DNA from: Occallatibacter riparius | GTDB taxonomy: Bacteria > Acidobacteriota > Terriglobia > Terriglobales > Acidobacteriaceae | Length of the DNA: 64,000 bases | Direction: 5' to 3' | Assembly: GCF_025264625.1 (NCBI RefSeq) | Contig: NZ_CP093313.1 | Span: 4,092,001-4,156,000, forward strand | Shown: piece after piece, positions 45,823-53,742 of the stretch | How positions within the stretch are numbered: the first letter of the stretch is position 1 | How the letters are laid out: each line of letters opens with the position of its first letter | Notes under the pieces: generated by a model | Database searches by the model: none | Told to the model about the DNA's origin: nothing | What the model saw: the letters and a program-made list of their open reading frames with translations, nothing else | Program-made: the position numbers and the translations under genes

Positions 45823-46167
45823 ATGAGACCGTCGCGTTTCCGTTTGATTGCCACTGCATCTTGCAAAGCTGCGGCATTTGCCTTGCTTTTTGCCCTTGCT
45901 ATTCCTGCTCGCGCGTCAGATGACCGCGCCGTCAAGCAGCGTGTTCCGCCTGTTTATCCCGAGCTTGCCAAGCGCATGAAGATCACCGGCGAAGTCACTG
46001 TGGAAGCCACCGTGGACCCCGAAGGCAAAGTCACCGATGTCAAGGCCATCAGCGGCAGCAAAACTCTGAGCCCCGCCGCGGAAGACGCTGTCCGCAAATG
46101 GAGATTCGTTCCCGGGCCGGACGTGTCACACGTCGATGTGTCAGTGAAATTCGAAATGGCGCAATAG
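45823..46167 (+). CDS. Small exported TonB C-terminal-domain protein
   Basis: A 114-residue protein with a Sec signal (about 28 residues, ending IPARAS). A single TonB C-terminal fold follows (PPVYPELAKRMKITGEVTV, VDPEGKVTDVKAISGS, AAEDAVRKWRFVPG). There is no membrane anchor or proline-rich linker, so it is not a classical TonB; a periplasmic role is inferred. GGAGG lies six bases before the ATG at 45823. Single gene. Confidence 0.85.
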   Translation: MRPSRFRLIATASCKAAAFALLFALAIPARASDDRAVKQRVPPVYPELAKRMKITGEVTVEATVDPEGKVTDVKAISGSKTLSPAAEDAVRKWRFVPGPDVSHVDVSVKFEMAQ

Positions 46168-46256
46168 CGTCTGGCGCGTTCCCTGAAGCGCGTCGACAGG
46201 CGGCATCCAACTCTGGCCGGATGCCGCCTTCCGCTTTGCTGCGGCTGCGCGCCGCG

Positions 46257-46622
46257 TTATGCCGCGCGCTTCTTGGGTGGGACCTTCTTGCCTTCACGCC
46301 GTGCTTCCGACAGGCCAATCGCGATGGCCTGCTTGCGGCTCTTGACCTTCTTGCCGCTGCGACCTGACTTCAGCTTGCCGCGCTTGAACTCGTGCATCTC
46401 CCGCTTCACATCGTTGCCGGCTGACGGCGAATACTTCCGACGCGAAGAAGAGGACTTCTTCGACGCTGACTTGCGGCCAGTCGATTTCTTCGCAGAGCTC
46501 TTCTTTGTGCTCGTGCTCTTGCGCGCGCTCGACTTCTTCGAACTGCTCTTCTTTGTGCTGCTCTTCTTCGCGCTGCTCTTTTTCGTGCTCGATTTCTTTC
46601 TGGCTGTCTTCTTCGTTGCCAT
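46257..46622 (-). CDS. Histone H1-like lysine/serine-rich protein (DUF6496)
   Basis: A 121-residue, extremely basic protein. Residues 1-65 consist of KKSS/AKKS-type repeats like the H1 C-terminal tail and bacterial HctB-like proteins. Residues 70-115 (REMHEFKRGKLKSGRSGKK, then AIAIGLSEARREGKKVP) match the DUF6496 module. Probably a nucleoid-binding protein. It lies convergent to the small TonB-domain gene and downstream of smc. Confidence 0.85.
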   Translation of the reverse strand: MATKKTARKKSSTKKSSAKKSSTKKSSSKKSSARKSTSTKKSSAKKSTGRKSASKKSSSSRRKYSPSAGNDVKREMHEFKRGKLKSGRSGKKVKSRKQAIAIGLSEARREGKKVPPKKRAA

Positions 46623-46763
46623 GAACTATCCTCCCTCGCAATCAGATGGTTCCGCGATTCGAGACAGTTGTATGCAGGTCAGGCAACCCGTTGCGAATTG
46701 TGCAAAAGAAAAGCGCGCCGGAAACGAAACCCGGCGCGCATGCATGAACAAGTTTGATCGCGT

Positions 46764-49700
46764 CTATGCGGTAGCCCTCTGCGGCTCATGATGGCTGAGC
46801 TGCACGCTCACCACCTTCGATACACCAGGCTCCTGCATGGTCACGCCGTAAATCATGTCTGCCGAGTGCATCATGCGCTTGGAGTGCGTCACCAGCAGGA
46901 ACTGCGTGTCCTTGCTGAGTCCGTGCAGAAGATCCGCAAGCCTCCCGACATTGGTTTCGTCCAGCGCCGCATCCACTTCGTCGAGCACGCAGAACGGACT
47001 CGGTTGGAATTGGAAGATGCCGACCAGCAGTGAGATCGCAGTGAGCGCCTTCTCGCCGCCCGAGAGCAGCAGCACATTCTGCAGTTTCTTGCCGGGCGGC
47101 GAAGCCACGATGTCGAGTCCGCTCTCGGCCGAGTTCTCCGCGTCGGTGAGCCGCAGGAACGCCTGGCCGCCGTGGAAGAGCCGCGTGAACACATTGGCGA
47201 AGTTCTCGTTGATCTTCGCAAACGCCTCGTCGAACTTCTGCCGCGAAATCTGATCGATCTCCTTGATGGTCTCCTGCGTATTCTCAATCGACTCGATCAG
47301 GTCCTTGCGCTGCGTTTCAAGGAAGCCATGCCTGTCGGCCGTCTCCTTGTATTCGTCCAGCGCCATCATGTTTACCGGACCCATCTGCTCGATTCTCTGT
47401 TTGAGCCCTCGGCACTCGTCTTCCTGCGCCGTCAGGGCCTCGCCTTCAATGTGCGCGATCTCCTTGTCTTCGCGCAGCACCACGGCCTCGACGTTGACCT
47501 CTGCCAGGCAGCTTGCCTCCAGGTGTTCGAGGTCCGACTTCAACTTCGCCAGCTCGCTTGCGCGATTTGCACGGTCATCACGCAACTGATCCAGCCCGGC
47601 GCGACCAGTCTTCAGCTGCGTCTCGAGATTGGCGAGCTGATGACGAAGTTCCTGTGCCTCGGCCGCAAGAGCCTGTGCCTGCGCCACCGCCTCAGCCCGA
47701 ACCGCCGTCAGTTCTTCCTGCCGCGCCGACAGCGTCTCGCTTTCGCGAATGCGCTGCTCGCGCTCCGCTTCGGCCGCCGCACGTTGCTGCTCGATCGCCA
47801 GCACGCGCCGTTCGAGATCCGCATGCAGCCGGTCAATCCGCTGGAAGGCAGCCTCTGCGCCACGCCGACGCTCTTCCAGCCCAGCCAGTTCGGCAGTCAA
47901 CTGCGCTGCTTCCTGCTGCAAGCCTTCGCGCTTCTGCCGGATCTCAACCAGCGCGGCCTGCTGCGCATCGAGCGACAACTCCGCCTCGCCGTGCTGCTGC
48001 TCCAGCCGAACAGCTTCGTCCCGCTTCTGATCGATCAAGGCATGTTTTGCTTCGCGAGCATCCTTGTTGCGCGCCGCCTGCAGCGTCCATTCCTGGAAGC
48101 GTCGGTCAATGCGCTGTACTTCCGACTCCATCTGTTTCAGCGCCGCGCCCTGGTTGGCCATTTCGCGCTCGGCCTGGCGACGTTCTTCGCTGCGCTCTTC
48201 CAGTTGGCGCGTCAGGTCCTCGATCGTGCGGGTGAGGGAAGCAGCCTGTGCCTCCGCTTCGCCTAGAGCAGCTTCAACCGCGGCGAGCTTCTTCTCTGTC
48301 TCGCGCAGGTCGCGCTTGAGCGCCAGCGGGCCTTCGCTCGCCGGCTTGCCGCCCGTCACCGTCGTGTTGTGGAAGCACTCACCGCCCGGCGTGAGGAAGA
48401 ACGCCTTGGTGTATTGCTCTGACAACTGCTGCGCCAGTCCGGTGTCTTCGACAATGTAGCCGTTCTTCAGCTTCGGCAGAATCGCCTCGAGCGAGCGGCC
48501 GAACCCGTTGAGCACCTTGATCGTGTCCTTCAGCGGAACGATCCCGTTGCCGCGCACATCCTCTTCGGCTTCCACACGCGCCATCAGCGCCGCTGGGTTC
48601 TCAGGGTGCACCAGGAACGTCGCGCGCCCATCCACGCCCGACTTGAGCATGTTCACGCCATGCTCAGCCGCGGTCCAGCTATTGACGACAAGATAATTCA
48701 GCTCGTCGCGCAGGAACTCATCGACCACATCTTCGTGCTCGCTGCTGACTTCCAGGAAATCCGCCAGCGTTCCCACCGGAGCCATGCCCTGGCCCAACGC
48801 GCCCGGCTTCAGCAACTGCCGCACCGTGTTAGTCGAGTAGCTGTGGTTCCTGATCAGCGACTCAAGCGAATTCTTCCGCCCACCCAGCGAGGCATGTTCG
48901 CTGCGTAGTTGATTCGCCTTCGCACGAACTCCGTTCTCTTCCGCGCGGCGCGCCTGCAACTGCTCCCGTAGCGAAGCGATCTCGCCCTCCAACTGCTTCA
49001 GCCGCTCCGTCGAAGATTCAAACGTGAGCCGTGCTTGTCCGCTCTGTACGCCGAGGTTTTCAAGCTCGTTGCGCGACTGCCCCATCTCGGCTTCGAGCCG
49101 TTCCGCCTCGCGCTCCAGCGCTGCCAGACTCTCTTCGGCCTGCGCGGTCGAGTTGCGCGCATTGCCGGCCAGCGTCAACAGATGCATCACGTGCCGCCGA
49201 TTCGCCTCAAGCTGCCGCTCGGCATTGAAGACTTCCTCCTGCGCGGATCGCGCCTCCTGCTGGCGCGCCGCAACCTTCTGATGAAATGCCCTCGCGTCGC
49301 CGGAGGCGCTTTCAAGGAACGCATGCTGCTGCGCGCGCTCCTCTACGATCCCGGCCAACTGCGTCCGCGTCTGCTCGGCCTCTGCTGTCGCCGCCGCCAT
49401 GCGTGCTTCGAGATCGGCTACGCGCTCAGTGTTGCCGCGCTCCCGTGCCGCCGCTCGCTCCAGCTCGACAGCAGCACTGTTGGCGCGCGTCTGGGCCTCC
49501 TGGCCGCCCTTCTCGATCTCGTACCCGCGCTCGGTCAGCGTGTGTTGGCTGGCTTCCATATCGCCAATCTCGCCCGCCGACACGTTGATCTTCTCCGTCA
49601 GCTCCGCGATCTCCGCATCCAGTCTCGCCTGCTCGGAGTCCATGTGCGCCATGCGGCTCGCCAGCACAACGCGCAGCTTGGCGCGCAGTTCATCGCGAAC

Positions 49701-50591
49701 CTGCGCAAAACGCTCCGCCTTAGCGGCCTGACGCTTCAGCGAGTTCATCTGACGCGTGACTTCCTCAAAAATGTCGTCTACGCGCGCCAGGTTCTGCTTC
49801 GCCGATTCGAGCCGCAACTCCGCCAGACGCTTCTTCGTCTTGAAGCGCGTAATTCCCGCAGCCTCTTCGATAATGGCGCGGCGATCGTGTGGCTTCGAGC
49901 TCAGCAGCTGGCCGATGCGCTCCTGTCCGATAATCGCGTAGCTCTCCGGCCCCAGGCCCGTGCCCATGAAGATGTCCTGGATATCGCGCAGGCGGCACAG
50001 CTTGCCATTCAGCAGGTACTCGCTCTCTCCCGTTCTGAACAAACGCCGCGTAATGACGATCTCGCCCTTCGCAAACGTCCGCTGAAACTTGCGCCGCCGG
50101 ATTTTCAGGACCACCGCCTGAAGCCCTTCCTGCGCAGCCTGGGCATTTTGCGCCGCCGCAGTATCGGCCACTTCCTCTTCCTGCGACTGCCCTGGCTGCT
50201 CGGCAGCGACAATCTCGTCAGACTCGGCTGCCCGCTGCTTCCGCAACGCCTCCTCGTCCCAGTCGGTCGGCTCCTGGTCGACGGTCACTTCCGGCTCAAC
50301 GGGGATCGGCCCCTCGTACGACTCGGGATCCACCATGGTCAGGGTCACTTCCGCCATGCCCAGCGGCTTGCGGTCGCGCGTGCCCGCAAAGATGACGTCG
50401 GACATGTGCGTGCCGCGCAGCGTCTTGGCACTCTGCTCGCCGAGCACCCAGCTCACGGCGTCCAGGATGTTCGACTTGCCGCAACCGTTCGGACCCACAA
50501 CCACGGCCATGCCCGTGCCCGACACTGTTAACTCCGTGCGGTCGCAAAAGCTTTTGAAGCCGAGGATCTGGACTTTTTTCAGTTTCAGCAT
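46764..50591 (-). CDS. smc: Chromosome segregation protein SMC
   Basis: A 1275-residue condensin ATPase. The head has Walker A GPNGCGKSNILDAV, signature LLSGGEKALTAISLL and Walker B FCVLDEVDAALDETN. Two long coiled coils flank a hinge around residues 510-650. Within the N-terminal lobe there is an acidic, glutamine-rich insertion of about 80 residues (TDWDEEALRKQRAAESDEI and following). The start MLKLKKVQILGFKSF at 50591 has GGAG six bases upstream; an earlier in-frame start adds 24 residues. scpA/scpB are not adjacent. Confidence 0.95.
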   Translation of the reverse strand: MLKLKKVQILGFKSFCDRTELTVSGTGMAVVVGPNGCGKSNILDAVSWVLGEQSAKTLRGTHMSDVIFAGTRDRKPLGMAEVTLTMVDPESYEGPIPVEPEVTVDQEPTDWDEEALRKQRAAESDEIVAAEQPGQSQEEEVADTAAAQNAQAAQEGLQAVVLKIRRRKFQRTFAKGEIVITRRLFRTGESEYLLNGKLCRLRDIQDIFMGTGLGPESYAIIGQERIGQLLSSKPHDRRAIIEEAAGITRFKTKKRLAELRLESAKQNLARVDDIFEEVTRQMNSLKRQAAKAERFAQVRDELRAKLRVVLASRMAHMDSEQARLDAEIAELTEKINVSAGEIGDMEASQHTLTERGYEIEKGGQEAQTRANSAAVELERAAARERGNTERVADLEARMAAATAEAEQTRTQLAGIVEERAQQHAFLESASGDARAFHQKVAARQQEARSAQEEVFNAERQLEANRRHVMHLLTLAGNARNSTAQAEESLAALEREAERLEAEMGQSRNELENLGVQSGQARLTFESSTERLKQLEGEIASLREQLQARRAEENGVRAKANQLRSEHASLGGRKNSLESLIRNHSYSTNTVRQLLKPGALGQGMAPVGTLADFLEVSSEHEDVVDEFLRDELNYLVVNSWTAAEHGVNMLKSGVDGRATFLVHPENPAALMARVEAEEDVRGNGIVPLKDTIKVLNGFGRSLEAILPKLKNGYIVEDTGLAQQLSEQYTKAFFLTPGGECFHNTTVTGGKPASEGPLALKRDLRETEKKLAAVEAALGEAEAQAASLTRTIEDLTRQLEERSEERRQAEREMANQGAALKQMESEVQRIDRRFQEWTLQAARNKDAREAKHALIDQKRDEAVRLEQQHGEAELSLDAQQAALVEIRQKREGLQQEAAQLTAELAGLEERRRGAEAAFQRIDRLHADLERRVLAIEQQRAAAEAEREQRIRESETLSARQEELTAVRAEAVAQAQALAAEAQELRHQLANLETQLKTGRAGLDQLRDDRANRASELAKLKSDLEHLEASCLAEVNVEAVVLREDKEIAHIEGEALTAQEDECRGLKQRIEQMGPVNMMALDEYKETADRHGFLETQRKDLIESIENTQETIKEIDQISRQKFDEAFAKINENFANVFTRLFHGGQAFLRLTDAENSAESGLDIVASPPGKKLQNVLLLSGGEKALTAISLLVGIFQFQPSPFCVLDEVDAALDETNVGRLADLLHGLSKDTQFLLVTHSKRMMHSADMIYGVTMQEPGVSKVVSVQLSHHEPQRATA

Positions 50592-50865
50592 GCAATCTCC
50601 ATCTAGCCGGGGGTCTATACGGCCGCTCTGCACAACCCATAGGGCAATCAGCTGGGGGAACAATAAACCACGTCAGATTGCCTTTGATTGAGACTCTACG
50701 AAGCCCAAAACGCAGGGTCAACCGGTCCAAGGCGGGTTTTTGTGGATAAGAGAGTACAGAATTCAACTTAAGGAAAATTAGGTCTACTTTAGGCTTCTCT
50801 TCGGCTTTTCTACCCGAATTGCAGCCCGGTTTTCAACAGGCAGACCCATCGAGCGGACTCAGGTT

Positions 50866-50907
50866 GGTAACTGCTTACTCTCAGCTATAGCCTTCTGCCT
50901 TCATCTG
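50866..50907. repeat. Heptamer array downstream of and overlapping the oxyR stop
   Basis: Units ggtaact, gcttact, ctcagct, atagcct, tctgcct, tcatctg repeat with an exact 7-bp period. The oxyR stop codon lies inside the last unit. Confidence 0.65.
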
Positions 50908-51818
50908 GGGCAGCAATAGCTGAGGCCTGATAGCTGATGGCTGACGGCCGCTTTTATGACTTTTTCCAACGCACGCAACGCCTGCGGGCGTGGGAAACCG
51001 GGACGGCTCGCAAGCCGAATGGAGCGCGCTGTTTCCCGGGCCAGTGGCCGTACGGCAATCTCCAGCCGGCCCAGAGAGTCTGCCGCTAGGAACGGAATCA
51101 GCGTAGTTCCATATCCGGCCGCCACCAGGTTCACCAGCGTTTCCAATGTTGCCGCTTGCATGGACGACTGCAGGGCGTTACGGGTGGATTTGCCACCGCA
51201 CGCTTCCAGCGCCTGCGTAGCGAGGCAGTGGCCCTCAGCGAGCACAAGCAACTCGCCGGCAATGGCCTTCTGCTCTACCGATTTTGCGCCGGAGAGCCGA
51301 TGATCCACTGGCAAGGCTGCTAACAATGGCTCCTTAAATAGCTCAATCTCCGTGATCTCTGGAGCGTCCGTCTCGGTCGCCAGCAAAGCCGCGTCGAGCT
51401 TGTGACTGCGGAGGCCCTCGATCAGCGCGCGCGTCTGATCCTCCCAGAGTTCGATCGTCAGGCCTGGGTAGGACTGCCGTAGCGGCTTGAGGATCAGTGG
51501 CATGAGGTAAGGAGCCAAAGTCGGGATCACGCCAAGACGCAGAGGGCCGACCAAAGGGTCGCGGGCGGACTGCGCAACGGCCTCCATTTCTCGAGCCTGG
51601 GCAAGCGCGAGTCGTGCGTGCTCAAGAATCTGCGATCCCACGGGTGTGAGCTCAACACGCTTGTTGGTCCGCTCCAGCAGCTTCACGCCCAGTGAGTCTT
51701 CTAGCTTTCGAATCTGACTCGACAGCGTGGGCTGGCTCACATTGCATGCTTCGGCCGCGCGGCCGAAGTGCCGATGCTCCGCGACAGCTACTAAGTACTT
51801 AAAATCCTGCAGGTTCAT
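50901..51818 (-). CDS. oxyR: OxyR-type hydrogen-peroxide sensor (LysR family)
   Basis: A 305-residue LysR regulator. The HTH is FGRAAEACNVSQPTLSSQIRKLED. The effector domain holds the redox pair Cys198 and Cys207 in EGHCLATQALEACGG, with the same nine-residue spacing as the peroxide-sensing cysteines of the E. coli protein, so disulfide sensing is expected. The final 15 or so residues (VSHQLSGLSYCCPR) are encoded by a heptamer repeat and are not part of the family. No peroxidase gene is adjacent. Confidence 0.92.
   Translation of the reverse strand: MNLQDFKYLVAVAEHRHFGRAAEACNVSQPTLSSQIRKLEDSLGVKLLERTNKRVELTPVGSQILEHARLALAQAREMEAVAQSARDPLVGPLRLGVIPTLAPYLMPLILKPLRQSYPGLTIELWEDQTRALIEGLRSHKLDAALLATETDAPEITEIELFKEPLLAALPVDHRLSGAKSVEQKAIAGELLVLAEGHCLATQALEACGGKSTRNALQSSMQAATLETLVNLVAAGYGTTLIPFLAADSLGRLEIAVRPLARETARSIRLASRPGFPRPQALRALEKVIKAAVSHQLSGLSYCCPR
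50916..50950. repeat. Heptamer array inside the oxyR 3' end
   Basis: Five units atagctg, aggcctg, atagctg, atggctg, acggccg with exact 7-bp period. They are translated as part of the oxyR C-terminus on the minus strand. Confidence 0.8.
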
Positions 51819-52195
51819 CTTCGCCCTTCAAGAATTACTTGAACAATGGCGGACGCTATTTGAGCAGCAGCCCTTTCAAGGATAGAGGACAAAAATTGCA
51901 GATGCGAAATCTCGTCTGAATTCTCCTTCACGTTCTTCAAACAAGACAAACCCAACGTCAGACGAAGGGAGAGGTAATTGTCCATCCCTTCGTCGTCGGC
52001 CCATCGCGATATTGGTAGGCCGCTCACCGGCTGTGACCACAGACACATTACCTAGGGTAAATACGGGGTAGAGTTTCAGCCTGGAAATTCACTTCGATCG
52101 CCGCATCCGGCGAATTGACATCGCGGACAACAAAGCGGCGACCGGTCCCCGCATGCAAACCCTTCAGGCTTGCATCGGGAGTGGGGGAGGGGACC
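51819..52195. other. Intergenic region between divergent oxyR and the Sel1 gene
   Basis: No gene is supported. It contains a perfect 9-bp inverted repeat gacgaaggg / cccttcgtc (51961-51969 and 51986-51994), a small dyad TTACC-TAG-GGTAA at 52048-52060, and a leader hairpin for the Sel1 gene. Confidence 0.45.
52148..52179 (+). promoter_or_regulatory. Leader hairpin before the Sel1-repeat gene
   Basis: Near-perfect stem CCCG(c)ATGCAA(a)CC / GG(c)TTGCATCGGG with a CTTCA loop, ending 16 bases before the GTG start and just before the purine-rich ribosome site. It may control translation or mRNA stability. Confidence 0.45.
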
Positions 52196-53317
52196 GTGTG
52201 TATCCTTGCTCGTTTTGTCTTAACTTCTCTCAGACTTGTCCTGGCGGCTACCGCCCTGCTTTATGTCAGTGAGATTCCGTGCGCAACTGCCGATAGTAAG
52301 AGCGAAAAACATTTGAATGACTTGCGCAAGCGCGCCGAGCAGGGTTACCCGGAGCAGCAGTTGGAGTTGGCCAAGGCTTATCTCATGGGCAAGGGAGTGC
52401 CGCAGGACCTCGAAAAGGCTGCTCATTGGTATGAGATGGCGGCGCGGCGCGGCAATCCCGAAGCGGAGAACCAGATCGCGTACTTTTATCAGAAGGGGAT
52501 TGGCGTACCAACGGATCCGGTGCGCGCGTTCCACTGGTACCAGCTTGCATCGGCATCGGGGCTGGTGTGGGCCAAAGTGAACCTGGGGGTGTCCTATCTG
52601 TACGGAATGGGGGTGCCGAAAAATGCATCGACGGCGCGGCACCTGTTCCAAGAGGCAGTCGGCAACGGCAATGGCCTTGCGGCAGCCTACCTGGGTCACA
52701 TGGATTACTTCGGCCTGGGCGGACCCGTCGACAAAGCTGCCGCGGATAAGTGGTTTGTGATCGGATCTAAACTGCATGATCCGATCGCCGCGTACAGCCT
52801 GGGACTTCTGTACTCGGAGTACGACGACCATTCCAAGGATAACCATAGAGCGGCGGAGTTGTTCCGGTTTTCTGCCCGCAAAGGATACATACTGGCGAAG
52901 CATGAGCTTGGGCGCCTGCTTGTCAATCACCCGGAACTGGCGAAGTCACCCCAGGAGGCACGCACTCTGCTATTAGAGGCTTCGGGAGCAGGGCTGTGGA
53001 ACTCGTCGGCGGTGTTAGGAGCGCTGGCGCGCGACGGTATCGGAGAGCCGGCGGATGCGGGCCACGCGTACTACTGGTTCTTTCTGAGTAAGCTGCAGGG
53101 CGGTGCGATTGCAGAGAAGGTCGTTGCGCGCGACGTTAGCGTGCTGGAGCAGGAACTACCTGATAGGGAGCTGGCGAAACTCTCGAAGGAGGCGCAAGAT
53201 CGCTTCGGGCAGCAGCCGAAGGCGGTGATGTTCCTTAGCCAGCTCGGCGACGATGGAGGGGTTCAACTTCGCGTGCCGGTAATTCTGGATTCGACAGGAA
53301 AGACGACTGGAGACTGA
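52196..53317 (+). CDS. Exported Sel1-repeat (TPR-like) protein
   Basis: A 373-residue protein with signal peptide (CILARFVLTSLRLVLAATAL) and about six Sel1-like repeats, e.g. AYLMGKGVPQDLEKAAHWYEM, one residue trimmed as YLMGKGVPQDLEKAAHWYEM, and FYQKGIGVPTDPVRAFHWYQ. The repeats form an alpha-solenoid for protein contacts. The GTG start is chosen for the strong GGGAGGGG site just upstream; an earlier ATG at 52115 would hide the signal peptide. The partner is unknown. Confidence 0.87.
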   Translation: MCILARFVLTSLRLVLAATALLYVSEIPCATADSKSEKHLNDLRKRAEQGYPEQQLELAKAYLMGKGVPQDLEKAAHWYEMAARRGNPEAENQIAYFYQKGIGVPTDPVRAFHWYQLASASGLVWAKVNLGVSYLYGMGVPKNASTARHLFQEAVGNGNGLAAAYLGHMDYFGLGGPVDKAAADKWFVIGSKLHDPIAAYSLGLLYSEYDDHSKDNHRAAELFRFSARKGYILAKHELGRLLVNHPELAKSPQEARTLLLEASGAGLWNSSAVLGALARDGIGEPADAGHAYYWFFLSKLQGGAIAEKVVARDVSVLEQELPDRELAKLSKEAQDRFGQQPKAVMFLSQLGDDGGVQLRVPVILDSTGKTTGD

Positions 53318-53742
53318 CGCGATGGGCCCATTGGTCCCAGTAAGTGCTGCCCGCTTTACCACCGCACCTACGGGGTCACGTGTATTGCCACGTCTCCTCG
53401 TGGTGGTTAGCAGCGCTCAGCCTAACCTCTACCAGCCTTAGGACTCAGGGAAGCGAGATCGCTGCCGCGATTGCGGGAGTCGCGGCAGGAATGGAAGTCG
53501 GGGTGGGGGGCGTTAACCACGCCACCCGCTCGTCTACGAAGGGATGCGTCTAGCAGGGTCCGAACAGACTCCAACTAAAAAATGAAAAGCACCAGTGACA
53601 TATCTGTTATCGCAGGTACAACGACTGGTATCGAGCCCGGAAAGGTTGTCAGCGTGAAGGGGCGTAAGGAATCTGTGCGAACCATGGTTAACAAAAGAGC
53701 CCCTGCCGGTCGGCAGGGGCTTCAGGACAACAGGCCAGACAT
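53318..53742. other. Intergenic region between Sel1 gene and TonB receptor
   Basis: No supported gene in 425 bases. A perfect 9-bp inverted repeat ctgccgcga / tcgcggcag lies at 53462-53488 without a T-run. The receptor terminator is near the end. Confidence 0.45.
53693..53721 (-). terminator. Intrinsic terminator of the TonB-dependent receptor gene
   Basis: On the minus strand a perfect 10-bp stem (agcccctgcc / ggcaggggct) with a 4-base loop is followed by cTTTTg, about 20 bases past the stop codon. Confidence 0.85.

Noticed and set aside
46788..50531. Long plus-strand open frames opposite smc (up to about 498 codons)
   Set aside because: Arginine/leucine-rich mirror frames created by GC-rich codon bias on the opposite strand of a well-supported gene.
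51815..52048. 77-codon minus-strand open frame overlapping the oxyR start by ATGA
   Set aside because: The overlap looks like coupling, but the upstream part has no ribosome site, its composition is unlike coding DNA here, and no domain is recognisable. Its end is simply the oxyR ribosome site read in frame.
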